Assembly (NCBI RefSeq): GCF_006538365.1 | Contig: NZ_BJKN01000003.1 | Location: 365,001-429,000 of the forward strand | Source: Moorella sp. E308F | GTDB taxonomy: Bacteria; Bacillota; DSM-521; Neomoorellales; Neomoorellaceae | Direction of reading: 5' to 3' | Length of the DNA stretch: 64,000 bases | Shown: positions 34,046 to 42,849 of the stretch, one piece after another | Position numbering within the stretch: the stretch's first letter is position 1 | Layout: each line of letters begins with the position of its first letter | Notes under the pieces: model-generated | Told to the model about the DNA's origin: nothing | Database searches by the model: none | Seen by the model: the letters and a program-made list of their open reading frames with translations, nothing else | Translations under genes and position numbers: made by a program

Positions 34046-34156
34046 GATCCAGCCTCCTTTTTGTACTGCCCTCCTATCAATTAGCTTCGGCAGATATCCT
34101 CCTCACCATACAAGACATTGCTGGTACGGATGTCATAATAGAGAAGAGAAGGGTAC

Positions 34157-34203
34157 GCTTAAATTTAACAGGCCGGGTTAAAACCCGGCCTGCAAATTTA
34201 AGC
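34157..34203 (-). terminator. Hairpin downstream of the general stress protein gene
   Basis: AGGCCGGGTT/AACCCGGCCT inner stem, with outer arms GCTTAAATTT/AAATTTAAGC perfectly complementary. On the minus strand the inner stem is followed by TGTTAAATTT. It ends 1 base from the gene, so it is probably its terminator. Confidence 0.6.
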
Positions 34204-34698
34204 CTAGTGGAGGCGCACCCGGTCGGCGCCGTGATCCTTCAAGATCCGGTTGGCCTGATCGGCGCGCTGGTCGTCACAACGGACGGAAACGAGGATCTTC
34301 CCCTGGCGGACGTCGTTTTCATATTCCCGACCTTCAGCTTCCGGAATACCCCAGTCGATAAGCCCGCCGGCAACGCCGCCTGTGGCCGCCCCTGAAAGCA
34401 GGCCGGCAATGGGACCGGCGGCAATAAGGGGACCCAGCCCGGGAATGAACAGGGCCCCGGCCCCGGCTGCCAGGCCGGCCAGGCCGCCCAGGACACCGCC
34501 GGTGGTAACACCGTCGCTGATGCCGCCGGCGTCAACGCCCATATTGAGGCCGCCGGCACCTTCCCGGTCGCCCGCCTCACCGCCCTTATCGCGGGCCAGG
34601 ATGGATATCTCCTTGTCGAAGCCGGCCCGGCGCAGGTCTTCAACCGCTTCTTTGGCTACCTGTTCATTGCTAAAGACGGCAACTACTGTCTTGGCCAT
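34204..34698 (-). CDS. YflT-type general stress protein with glycine-zipper core
   Basis: 164 residues. N-terminal 'KTVVAVFSNEQVAKEAVEDL' resembles the heat-induced stress protein YflT domain; residues ~50-115 are Gly/Ala-rich, suited to a glycine-zipper membrane or aggregation segment ('GGVLGGLAGLAAGAGALFIP'); the C-terminus 'NDVRQGKILVSVRCDDQRAD' ends in a short basic tail. Function is not known in detail. AAGGAGG precedes the start on the minus strand. Confidence 0.75.
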   Translation of the reverse strand: MAKTVVAVFSNEQVAKEAVEDLRRAGFDKEISILARDKGGEAGDREGAGGLNMGVDAGGISDGVTTGGVLGGLAGLAAGAGALFIPGLGPLIAAGPIAGLLSGAATGGVAGGLIDWGIPEAEGREYENDVRQGKILVSVRCDDQRADQANRILKDHGADRVRLH

Positions 34699-34767
34699 GT
34701 CTGTATCCTCCTTATGGAAAATCCAAATTCAATCTTATTATGGCCTTTTCCCCGGGCCGTATACAGG

Positions 34768-34773
34768 TATAAT
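34768..34773 (+). promoter_or_regulatory. Possible -10 box for the geranylgeranyl-reductase-like gene
   Basis: TATAAT 49 bases before the start codon; the -35 region (about 34745) is poor. Weak prediction. Confidence 0.35.
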
Positions 34774-34822
34774 TAAAAGAAAAAGTTACTAAAAAAATAT
34801 TGTTTTAGAGGAGCAGGTGGGC

Positions 34823-35959
34823 GTGAAGTATGATGTCATAATCTGCGGTGCCGGGCCGGCAGGCAGTACCTGCGGCCGCATGCTGGCCCGCCGGGGACTT
34901 AAGGTTTTACTTTTAGATAAGGCCAGATTTCCCCGCTATAAACCCTGCGGTGGCGGTTTAACCGGCAAAGCGTTGCGGGAACTGGAACCGGGCTGGGAAA
35001 AATTAAAGGAAGATAGCACCCGGGAAGTTATTTTTTACCATCGCCAGGAGAAGCCCATTAGCATAACTTACCAGCAGCCGGTCATTCAAATGGTAAGCAG
35101 GGAGAAACTCGATGCCTGGTTGCTGGAGCAGGCGGCCGCCGCCGGGGCCACAGTCCGTGACGGCTATAAGGTAACGGCCGTGGCCGAAACGGCGACCGGG
35201 GTGACAGTCTCCGGGGAAGACGGTAGTATCATCCAGGGCGATTTCCTGGTCGGGGCTGATGGGGCCAGGAGCCTGGTGCGTAAGAGCCTCCCCTTTAATA
35301 CCGGGACGGCTGCCGGTGTGACCTTGGAATGCGAGATTCCGGTTGACGAGGGGGTCCTGGCTGCCTACCGGGGCCGGGTGCATTTGAGCTACGGCGGCAT
35401 CCCGGCCGGGTATGGCTGGATATTTCCCAAGGGGGACCACCTATCGGTGGGGATTGGCTCTTTTACCCGGCAGGTGAAGGGCCTGCAGCGCTATTTTTAT
35501 GACTTCTGCCGGGGCCTGGGGCTGAAAATACCGGAGGGGATACGCTGCCGCGGTGCCGTTATTCCGGCCGCCAGCGGTAAGGCCGGTACTTTACATACGG
35601 GCAGGACGGTGCTGGCCGGTGACGCCGCCGGGTTGGTGGATCCCTTTTCCGGGGAAGGCATTTACTATGCTTTAAGGAGCGGCCGCCTGGCGGCAGAGGC
35701 GATTTCAGCCGCCCTGGCCGGCCAGGAGGGTCTGGAAAATTATACAAGGAAAATTCACGCCGAGATAATGCCACCCCTAGGCTATGCCTGGCGTATTGCC
35801 AGGGTAGTCTATGCCCTGACGCCGGTGGTGCACCGGCTGGTGACGGCCAACCCGGAGGTGGCCCGGCGCCTGGTGGATGTCCTTTTCGGCGGGGATACTT
35901 ATGAAGACCTCTGGCAGTACCTTGTAAAGCGTTACGCCATCTTTCGTCTGGCCCGGTAA
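34823..35959 (+). CDS. Geranylgeranyl reductase-family FAD oxidoreductase
   Basis: 378 residues. FAD-binding dinucleotide fold at the N-terminus ('YDVIICGAGPAGSTCGRMLA'), 'ARFPRYKPCGGGLTGKALRE' (family signature), 'GDFLVGADGARSLVRKSLP', and 'VLAGDAAGLVDPFSGEGIYY'. The family saturates prenyl chains (chlorophyll, archaeal lipids, menaquinone) or acts on other isoprenoids; the substrate here is unknown. GTG 34823 lies 9 bases after GAGGAG; GTG 34817 is the alternative. No operon partner. Confidence 0.85.
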   Translation: MKYDVIICGAGPAGSTCGRMLARRGLKVLLLDKARFPRYKPCGGGLTGKALRELEPGWEKLKEDSTREVIFYHRQEKPISITYQQPVIQMVSREKLDAWLLEQAAAAGATVRDGYKVTAVAETATGVTVSGEDGSIIQGDFLVGADGARSLVRKSLPFNTGTAAGVTLECEIPVDEGVLAAYRGRVHLSYGGIPAGYGWIFPKGDHLSVGIGSFTRQVKGLQRYFYDFCRGLGLKIPEGIRCRGAVIPAASGKAGTLHTGRTVLAGDAAGLVDPFSGEGIYYALRSGRLAAEAISAALAGQEGLENYTRKIHAEIMPPLGYAWRIARVVYALTPVVHRLVTANPEVARRLVDVLFGGDTYEDLWQYLVKRYAIFRLAR

Positions 35960-35976
35960 AAAACTGGCGGCCGGAA

Positions 35977-36894
35977 TTAGCCCGGCAGCAATGTCTCCAG
36001 TAGCCTGGCCAGAAGGCTGGTAAAGGGCAGGGCAGCCAGGGAAGAGACCAGGTTAAACAGGGTGTGGAAGTGGGCTACCTGGCGGGGCAGGTCGGGCGTG
36101 AGCCAGGTAAGAAGCTGGAGTATTAGGGGCAGGAAGGGCAGGCAGAGGATGGCTCCGGTGACATTGATCACGAGGTGGGCCAGGGCCGTCCTTTTGGCCG
36201 CCCGGGAGGAAAAGAGGGCGGCAATGAGAGCCGTCAGGCAGGTGCCGATATTGGCCCCCAGGACAATATGCAGGGCTCCCGAGGGTGGCAGGACGCCGTG
36301 GCCGGCCAGGACCATGGCCATACCCGCAACGACGCTACTGGAGTGGAGTAAGCCGGTAAGCAGGGTTCCCGCCAGGATCCCCTGCCAGGGGCTGGCGGCA
36401 GCGATGCTTAAAAGCCCAAGGAGGGCAGGGCTGTCCCTAAAAGGCAGGAGAGAGGAAGTCATAAGGTCCAGGCTGAAGAAGATTAAACCTGTGCCAGCGC
36501 AGGCCGTCCCGGCAGCCCGGCTGGAGGGGACTAGAATTAAAGGGATGCCGACGACTAAAAGCGGCAGGGTAATTTTACTTAAGTTCAGGGACAGGAACTG
36601 GACAGTAACACAGGTGCCGACATTGGCCCCCAGGATTACCCCCAGGCTTTGATAGAAGGAAATAGCGCCGCCGTCTACCAGCCCCACGGTGAGGACGGTG
36701 ACGGCCGTGCTGGACTGGACCAGGGCGGTAGCCAGCGTTCCCCAGATGAAGCCCTGCCAGGGCGTAGCTGTTGCCCGGCGGATCATAATTTCCAGGTATG
36801 AACGGCCCAGGGCCACCAGACCCCGGCGCAGCAGCTGCACCCCCAGGAGGAGGAGACTTACGCCGGCGGCAAACTGCAGGAGAGGGAAGAGCAT
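35977..36894 (-). CDS. Na+/phosphate cotransporter family protein (NptA-like)
   Basis: 305 residues, about eight membrane segments, on the minus strand, convergent with the flavoprotein gene. Duplicated PF02690 core: first half 'ALVQSSTAVTVLTVGLVDGG' and 'LGVILGANVGTCVTVQFLSL', second half 'GLLHSSSVVAGMAMVLAGHG' and 'LHIVLGANIGTCLTALIAAL'. The QSSTAVT and GANIGT repeats are diagnostic. The C-terminal PhoU-like domain of longer members is absent. Substrate (phosphate) is inferred from family. Confidence 0.88.
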   Translation of the reverse strand: MLFPLLQFAAGVSLLLLGVQLLRRGLVALGRSYLEIMIRRATATPWQGFIWGTLATALVQSSTAVTVLTVGLVDGGAISFYQSLGVILGANVGTCVTVQFLSLNLSKITLPLLVVGIPLILVPSSRAAGTACAGTGLIFFSLDLMTSSLLPFRDSPALLGLLSIAAASPWQGILAGTLLTGLLHSSSVVAGMAMVLAGHGVLPPSGALHIVLGANIGTCLTALIAALFSSRAAKRTALAHLVINVTGAILCLPFLPLILQLLTWLTPDLPRQVAHFHTLFNLVSSLAALPFTSLLARLLETLLPG

Positions 36895-37051
36895 TATTTC
36901 ACCCCTTAGCTTTTATGTTGGGGGGCTTTTTTTTATGCCTGGCTTTTTTTCTATCAAAAAGAGGAATCTGGCCGGTAAGCAAGAATATTTAAAGAGAGTG
37001 TTTTTTGTGGCCGTTTAAGTTCTGGCAGGAACAAGGGAGAGGGTGAGGAGA

Positions 37052-37624
37052 ATGGAACGGGTGGAATTAGCCGGTGCTTTACGGGAAAGCCAGGCTCTAA
37101 AGAAACAGGTAGAAGCCGCCAGCGGCGTCTCTTTAAGCGACTGCTACCAGTGCGGCAAGTGTTCCGCCGGCTGCCCGGTAGCCGCATGGATGGACTACAC
37201 GCCGCGGCAGGTTATCCGTCTGCTGCAACTGGGCCTGGGGGAAGACGCGCTGAAAAGCCATACCCCCTGGCTCTGCGCCTGTTGCCAGGCCTGTTACACC
37301 CGCTGCCCCCGAGAAGTCAACCTGCCGCGGTTGATGGAAGCGGTACGCCAGGAAGCTCGCCGCCGGGGGATGATTAACGAGAAAAAGGTGGATATTTTTG
37401 ACCAGGCTTTCTTAAGCAGCTTGGAACGTTACGGCCGCGCCCACGAGATGGGGCTCATAATCCAGTACAACCTGCAGTCAGGTCAGCCCTTTAAGGATGC
37501 CCTGCTGGCGCCGCCCTTGCTGTTGAAGGGTAAAATCAGTCCTATACCAGCGAAGATCAAGAACATCGCCGAGGTGAAGAACATCTTCGCCCGAGTGCGG
37601 GCTAAAGGAGGTGGCCGGCATTGA
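37052..37624 (+). CDS. hdrC: Heterodisulfide reductase subunit C (HdrC)
   Basis: 190 residues. Two [4Fe-4S] motifs: 'CYQCGKCSAGCPVAAWMDYT' and 'CACCQACYTRCPREVN'. HdrC passes electrons between HdrA and the active-site subunit HdrB. First gene of a seven-gene cluster hdrC-hdrB-hdrA-flxD-flxC-flxB-flxA. ATG 37052 or GTG 37043 could start it; both lie in a GGGAGAGGGTGAGGAG ribosome site region. The TGA overlaps the hdrB TTG. Confidence 0.92.
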   Translation: MERVELAGALRESQALKKQVEAASGVSLSDCYQCGKCSAGCPVAAWMDYTPRQVIRLLQLGLGEDALKSHTPWLCACCQACYTRCPREVNLPRLMEAVRQEARRRGMINEKKVDIFDQAFLSSLERYGRAHEMGLIIQYNLQSGQPFKDALLAPPLLLKGKISPIPAKIKNIAEVKNIFARVRAKGGGRH

Positions 37625-38520
37625 AATACGCCTATTATCCCGGCTGTTCCCTGGAGGCTACGGCCAAAGAATATAACCAGTCGGCTAAAATAGTGGCCAG
37701 ACACCTGGGGGTGGAGCTGTGGGAGATCCCCGACTGGAGCTGCTGTGGTGCTACTGCCGCCCACAATAACGACCACCTCCTGTCCCTGGCCCTGCCGGCC
37801 CGCAATCTCGCCCTGGCCGAAGCCGAGGGCCTGGATGTTGCCGTGCCCTGCGCCGCCTGTTTTAACCGCCTGCGGGCTGCCGAGGCCGCCGTGCGGGAGT
37901 CGGAAAGCATGCGGACGACCATCAGTGAAATCATCGGCCGGGATTACCGGGCTACTAATAGGACACGGGCCTTGCTGGACGTTATGGTCAATGAGGTCGG
38001 CCTGGAGAAGATCAAGGAACAGGTGGTCAAGCCCCTGACGGGGCTGAAACTAGCGGCCTATTACGGCTGCCTCCTGGTCCGGCCGCCTAAACTTACGGCT
38101 TTTGACGACCCGGAAGATCCCACGACCATGGACCACCTTATTCAAGCCCTGGGCGGCGAGGCCGTCAGCTGGTCCTACAAGACCGAGTGCTGCGGCGGGA
38201 GTCTCGCCACCGCGCGGACGGATATCGGAGTGCGGATGATCTTTCAGATCCTGCGCCATGCCCGGGACGCCGGGGCAGAAGGTATCGTAACGGCCTGCCC
38301 CCTGTGCTTCTTAAACCTGGACATGCGGCAGAATCAAGCCGCCGCATCCCATGGCGAGCAGATCAATTTGCCCATCTTTTACTTCACCGAACTGATGGGT
38401 ATAGCCTTGGGCTACGCGCCTAAAGACCTGGGACTGACCACCCACTTTGTTAACCCGGTCCCAATGCTTGAGGCCAGGGACATCCTGCGGCATCCTGCCA
38501 CAAGGAGGGAAACGGCATGA
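37621..38520 (+). CDS. hdrB: Heterodisulfide reductase subunit B (HdrB)
   Basis: 299 residues from TTG. Two CCG domains bind the non-cubane [4Fe-4S] clusters that reduce disulfides: 'YYPGCSLEATAKEYNQ' with 'DWSCCGATAAHNN', and 'AAYYGCLLV' with 'YKTECCGGSLATARTD', each followed by CxxC ('PCAACFN', 'ACPLCFLN'). All ligand cysteines are visible. ATGA overlap with hdrA. The disulfide substrate in this organism is not identifiable from sequence (bacteria lack CoM/CoB; DsrC-like or small thiol partners are possible). Confidence 0.93.
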   Translation: MKYAYYPGCSLEATAKEYNQSAKIVARHLGVELWEIPDWSCCGATAAHNNDHLLSLALPARNLALAEAEGLDVAVPCAACFNRLRAAEAAVRESESMRTTISEIIGRDYRATNRTRALLDVMVNEVGLEKIKEQVVKPLTGLKLAAYYGCLLVRPPKLTAFDDPEDPTTMDHLIQALGGEAVSWSYKTECCGGSLATARTDIGVRMIFQILRHARDAGAEGIVTACPLCFLNLDMRQNQAAASHGEQINLPIFYFTELMGIALGYAPKDLGLTTHFVNPVPMLEARDILRHPATRRETA

Positions 38521-40499
38521 AGCGTATTGGCGTCTTTGTCTGCCATTGCGGTACCAACATTGCTGCGGTAGTTGATGTCAAAAAGGTGGCCGAGGCCGCC
38601 AGGAGTTTTCCCGACGTGGTTTATGCCACCAATTACCAGTATATGTGCTCCGATCCGGGGCAGGAACTAATTCGCAAGGCCATTAAAGAACAGCGCCTGG
38701 ACCGGGTGGTTGTTGCTTCCTGCTCGCCCCGGCTTCATGAACCCACCTTCAGGAAAACTTGTGAAAGCGCCGGGGTAAATCCTTACCTCTTTGAAATGGC
38801 CAACATCCGCGAGCAATGCGCCTGGGTCCATGCTAAAGATAAGGAAGGAGCAACACTAAAGGCCATTGACCTGGTGCGGGCGGCCGTGGCCAAAGTCCGC
38901 CGCAATGTTCCCCTCTCTGCCGGTACCATTTCCATTACCAAGAGGGCGCTGGTCATTGGCGCCGGTATTGCCGGCATGCAGGCGGCCCTGGATATCGCCG
39001 ATGCCGGTTATGAAGTCATGCTCCTGGACCGCGAGCCGACCATTGGCGGCAACATGGTCAAGCTGGACAAGACCTTCCCGACCCTGGACTGTTCTGCTTG
39101 AATAAGCACGCCGAAAATGGTTGCTGCGGCGCAGCACCCTAACATTCAATTAATGACCTATGCGGAAGTAGAGAATGTCGCCGGCTATGTGGGCAATTTT
39201 GAAGTAACGATCCGCAAGAAAGCCCGGTCGGTGGACCCTGTAAAGTGTACCGGCTGCGGTACCTGCTGGGAGAAGTGCCCCACCAGGGTGGACAGCGAGT
39301 TTGACCTGGGTTTAGGCAAGCGCAAGGCCATTTACCTGCCCTTCCCCCAGGCGGTGCCGGCGGTGCCGGTTATCGACCGTGAGCACTGCCGCCAGTTTAC
39401 GAAGGGTAAATGCGGTGTTTGCCAGAAGGTCTGCCCGGCCAAAGCCATAGATTACGAGCAGCAGGATGAAGTTATCACCGAAAAATTCGGGGCCATTGTC
39501 GTGGCTACCGGCTATGACCTCTTTAAATGGGAAGAGGTTTACGGTGAGTACGGCTACGGCAAATACCCCGATGTCATAACAGGCATGCACTTTGAACGCC
39601 TGAACAATGCCTCCGGGCCTACGGGCGGCAAGATTGTCCGGCCCTCGGACGGCAAAGAACCCAAAACGGTAGTTTTCATTAAATGTGTTGGTTCCCGGGA
39701 TGAGGCCAAGGGTAAAAGTTACTGCTCCCGGGCCTGCTGCATGTACACGGCCAAGCACGCCCACCAGGTGCTGGAGAAGATCCCCGAATCCCAGGCCATT
39801 GTCTTCTATATGGATATCCGCACCCCCGGCAAGGCTTATGAGGAGTTTCTCCAGCGTACTGTCCATGAAGGGGCCGTCTATGTCCGGGGCCGGGTGAGCC
39901 GCGTCTTCCAGGAGGGGGACAAGCTCATCGTCCGCGGTGAGGATACTTTACTCGGCCGCCAGGTGGAGGTGGCGGCCGACATGGTCGTCCTGGCTACGGC
40001 CATGGTACCCAGCGAAGGATGGGAGCAGGTAGCCAAGATGCTGGGTCTGCAGGTAGATAAAGATGGCTTCTTCCAGGAGGCCCACCCGAAACTCAGACCG
40101 GTGGAAACCTTTACGGCCGGCGTCTTCCTGGCCGGGGCCTGCCAGGGACCCAAGGATATCCCTGACACAGTATCCCAGGCCAGCGCTGCGGCTGTTAAGG
40201 TCTGCCAGCTCTTCGCTAAAGATGAAATGGCCACCGACCCCATGATTGCGGCGGTGGATGAAAGCATCTGCGCCGGGTGTGCCATGTGCGAGCCGATCTG
40301 CCCCTACAAGGCCATTTCCATGAAGACCATTACTGAACGGGTGGCCGGCAGGCAGGTGAGCCGCCGGGTGGCAGCGGTCAACAGCGGCCTCTGCCAGGGT
40401 TGCGGCGCTTGCTCGGTGGCCTGCCCGTCGAGTGCCATGAACCTCAAAGGCTTCACCAATGAACAAATACTGGCGGAGGTGGATGCGGTATGTCTGTAG
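38517..40499 (+). CDS. hdrA: Selenocysteine-containing HdrA, electron-bifurcating subunit
   Basis: 660 residues if TGA 39099-39101 is read as selenocysteine (residue 195). The context is '[17 protein letters not shown]': in HdrA this residue is a conserved Cys of the CSACILTPKM motif, and in methanococcal HdrA it is Sec. The same frame is open on both sides with no frameshift, and a SECIS-like hairpin follows. Domains: N-terminal HdrA region with cysteines ('[20 protein letters not shown]'), FAD-binding '[20 protein letters not shown]', Fe-S motifs '[12 protein letters not shown]', '[14 protein letters not shown]', and C-terminal double ferredoxin '[12 protein letters not shown]' and '[12 protein letters not shown]'. 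FAD would be the bifurcating cofactor. Confidence 0.93.
39119..39138 (+). promoter_or_regulatory. SECIS-like hairpin of hdrA
   Basis: Starts 17 bases after the TGA. Stem GGT-(bulged T)-GCTGC pairs with GCAGC-ACC around a GGC loop: eight pairs, one bulged U in the 5' strand and a G-rich apical loop, like the SelB-binding element of E. coli fdhF (GGUUGCAGGUCUGCACC). Confidence 0.85.
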
Positions 40500-40927
40500 C
40501 GGCCGAAGTCAAAGGCTGGGAGCCCAAGATTGTCGCCTTTTGCTGCCACTGGTGCGCCTATGCCGGTGCCGACCTGGCGGGCCTTAACCGCCTGCAGTAC
40601 CCGGCCAATGCCCGGATCGTGCGGGTGCCCTGTTCCGGCCGGGTCAATCCCCAGTTTGTCCTGCGGGCCTTCCAGCGCGGTGCCGACGGCGTGCTGGTAG
40701 CCGGCTGACACCCCGGCGACTGCCACTATGTTAGTGGCAATTACTTCACCCGCCGCCGTTTCCTCCTCATGCAGCGGGTCTTGCAGTTCATGGGCCTGGA
40801 GCCGGAGCGTTTCCAGGCACGCTGGGTGTCGGGTTCCGAGGGACCCCGCTTTGCCGAGATAATCACCCAGATGACGGAGGACATCCGGGCTCTGGGGCCC
40901 AACAGAAAGCTGAGGGATGGCGCATGA
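40490..40927 (+). CDS. mvhD: Selenocysteine-containing MvhD/FlxD, [2Fe-2S] electron-transfer subunit
   Basis: 145 residues if TGA 40706-40708 is read as selenocysteine (residue 73). Before it: '[20 protein letters not shown]' and '[20 protein letters not shown]'; at it '[19 protein letters not shown]'. In MvhD/FlxD this is normally 'AGCHPGDCHY', and the methanococcal VhuD has Sec here. The frame stays open to TGA 40925. Family cysteines (CCxxC, C..GR, C/UHxGDCHY) are complete. Starts inside the end of hdrA, ends in ATGA overlap with the next gene. It links HdrA to the NADH-oxidising module. Confidence 0.92.
40721..40739 (+). promoter_or_regulatory. SECIS-like hairpin of mvhD/flxD
   Basis: TGCCACTA pairs perfectly with TAGTGGCA around a TGT loop, beginning 12 bases after the TGA. 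Position and small apical loop fit a bacterial SECIS; the bulged U of the classic element is not evident. Confidence 0.7.
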
Positions 40928-41832
40928 GCAGCATGCAAGAACAAATGCGTGCCCGGGCCCGGGACTTACTGACCAGGGGCGAGGTTAAAATGGTAATCGG
41001 CTGGGAAAAGGGTACCTTCTGGTACCTGTCGCCCCCAGTCTTTATCACCGACCCGGGGGATTGCGACCGCCTGGTCTGGGATGAGTTTTGCACCAATAAC
41101 CTGGCCAAGTACCTCCTGGACTACAAGCTCTCGGAGGAGAAAATCGCCCTCTTTGTTAAGGGCTGCGACGCCCGGGGCATTGTGCGCCTCCTCCAGGACA
41201 ACCAGATTGACCGGGAAAAGGTCTACCTAATTGGTATTAAATGCCCCGGTGTGAAGGATGGCCGCCAGGCGGCCGCCCTGGGGGAAGAAAGACGTAGCGA
41301 GGTACCCCTGGCCGAGAAGTGCCGCTACTGCACCCATCCCGAACCGGTAATTTATGATGAGCTCCTCCAGGAGGATGGCGGGACCGCTATCAGGGAGGCA
41401 GCGGATGCCCAGGAGGGCCGGTTTGCTGGAGTCGCCAGGGTGGAAGCCATGTCCCCCGACGAGCGCTACGCCTTCTGGACAGGTGCATACGACCGCTGCC
41501 TGCGCTGCTACGCCTGCCGCAACATATGCCCGGCCTGCAACTGCCGCGAGTGCATCTTTGACCGCAGCCAGTCCGGTTGGTGCGGCAAGCAGATGAGCCG
41601 CAGCGAAAATATGTTTTTTGCCATTACCCGGGCCATGCACGTAGCCGGCCGCTGCATCGAATGCGGCGAGTGCGAGCGGGTCTGCCCGGAAGGGATTCCC
41701 ATTATGACCCTCAACAAGAAGATTATCAAAGACCTGAACGAGCTCTTTGGCGAATATGAAGCCGGGGTAAATTTGGAGGCCCGGCCGCCCCTGGGCCAGT
41801 ATAAACTTGATGATCCCGAAGAATTTCACTAG
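40924..41832 (+). CDS. flxC: FlxC-like iron-sulfur protein of the Hdr-Flx cluster
   Basis: 302 residues. N-terminal half resembles F420-hydrogenase beta-type proteins ('EEKIALFVKGCDARGIVRLL', 'VYLIGIKCPGVKDGR'), then a Cys-rich block 'YDRCLRCYACRNICPACNCR' and a second [4Fe-4S] motif 'CIECGECERVCPEGIPIMTL'. Gene order matches flxC of the flxABCD-hdrABC clusters of sulfate reducers and anaerobic Firmicutes (here in inverse block order). Probably relays electrons between FlxA flavin and HdrA. The precise FlxB/FlxC naming is by position and resemblance. Confidence 0.8.
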   Translation: MSSMQEQMRARARDLLTRGEVKMVIGWEKGTFWYLSPPVFITDPGDCDRLVWDEFCTNNLAKYLLDYKLSEEKIALFVKGCDARGIVRLLQDNQIDREKVYLIGIKCPGVKDGRQAAALGEERRSEVPLAEKCRYCTHPEPVIYDELLQEDGGTAIREAADAQEGRFAGVARVEAMSPDERYAFWTGAYDRCLRCYACRNICPACNCRECIFDRSQSGWCGKQMSRSENMFFAITRAMHVAGRCIECGECERVCPEGIPIMTLNKKIIKDLNELFGEYEAGVNLEARPPLGQYKLDDPEEFH

Positions 41833-41847
41833 GAGGGAGGTGGGGAC

Positions 41848-42849
41848 ATGTTAAAAATTGCCAAAGAAAAATTACCCGAACTTTTGCAGGCCTGGGCTGC
41901 AGGAGCTAAAGTTTTTGTTCCCCAGGAAAAAGGCGGGGTAAGCGTTTTCCTGCCCTGGGAGGGTCAGGGGAAGCTTACCCTGGGGGAGGGCAATACCCTG
42001 GAGCCCCCCAAGGATCTCTTCTTCCCCCGGACCGAAACCATGTACCGTTACCAGGTGCAGGGGAAAGAGGCAAGCCTAACGGAGGTCCCCCCCCTGGAGG
42101 AAAAGCGGGTGCTGGTGGGTATCCGTTCCTGCGATGCCCGCAGCCTCCTGATTATGGACGATGTTTTCTTGACCCGCGGGTATGTAGATGAATTTTACCG
42201 CCAGCGGCGGGAAAATACCCGCGTGGTAGCCCTGGCCTGTAGTGAAGCCAGCCCCACCTGCTTCTGCACATCCTTTGGTATTGATCCCGGGCGGGCAGAA
42301 GGGGTCGATGTCCAGATGTGGCCTGTCGCCGAAGGGTACCTCCTGGAAGCCCTCACCCCGGCAGGCCAGGAACTGCTGGGCCAAGGTTCTTCCCTCCTGC
42401 AGGAGGCCGGCTCCGAGAATATACCGGCAGCAGCCAGAACAAGCCTGGCAGTAGAGGTAAGCGGGGTAACGGAAAAACTGCAGGGAATGTTTGAGCACCC
42501 CTACTGGACGGCCGTCAGCCGCAAGTGCCTGGGCTGCGGCGCCTGCACTTACCTCTGTCCCACCTGCCACTGCTTCGACATCCAGGGCGAAAACCGGGGC
42601 AACAGCGGCTACAAATTCCGCTGCTGGGATTCCTGCATGTTCTCGGAATATACCCGTATGGCCGGCGGCCACAACCCGCGGCCGTCGAAAAAGGAGCGCT
42701 TGCGCAACCGCTTCCTGCATAAGCTCCAGTATTTTCCGGAACGCTACGGCAAGTTCGCATGTGTGGGCTGCGGCCGCTGCCTGGATCGCTGCCCGGTGAA
42801 TGTCGACATTACCCGGGTAATCCGTGAGGTCAAGGAGGTGACCCTGTAA
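41848..42849 (+). CDS. flxB: FlxB-like iron-sulfur protein (sulfite-reductase A-type dicluster)
   Basis: 333 residues. Similar in layout to anaerobic sulfite reductase subunit A/hydrogenase beta-type proteins: N-terminal domain with 'EKRVLVGIRSCDARSLLIMD' and 'VVALACSEASPTCFCTSFGI', and two [4Fe-4S] motifs 'CLGCGACTYLCPTCHCFDIQ' and 'CVGCGRCLDRCPVNVDITRV'. GGAGGGAGG ribosome site. The TAA overlaps the flxA ATG by one base, so the two are coupled. Confidence 0.82.
   Translation: MLKIAKEKLPELLQAWAAGAKVFVPQEKGGVSVFLPWEGQGKLTLGEGNTLEPPKDLFFPRTETMYRYQVQGKEASLTEVPPLEEKRVLVGIRSCDARSLLIMDDVFLTRGYVDEFYRQRRENTRVVALACSEASPTCFCTSFGIDPGRAEGVDVQMWPVAEGYLLEALTPAGQELLGQGSSLLQEAGSENIPAAARTSLAVEVSGVTEKLQGMFEHPYWTAVSRKCLGCGACTYLCPTCHCFDIQGENRGNSGYKFRCWDSCMFSEYTRMAGGHNPRPSKKERLRNRFLHKLQYFPERYGKFACVGCGRCLDRCPVNVDITRVIREVKEVTL

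Noticed and set aside
36938..37018. 27-codon ORF before hdrC
   Set aside because: No ribosome site, and it lies in a T-rich leader; composition does not look coding.
39099..39120. hdrA as a pseudogene split by a nonsense mutation
   Set aside because: The frame is intact on both sides, the TGA falls on the known Sec position, and a SECIS-like hairpin follows. mvhD shows the same pattern.
40741..40944. Minus-strand ORF over the end of mvhD used as an argument for a gene end at TGA 40708
   Set aside because: The + strand frame is open, in register with the conserved HPGDCHY motif, and ends in overlap with the next gene.
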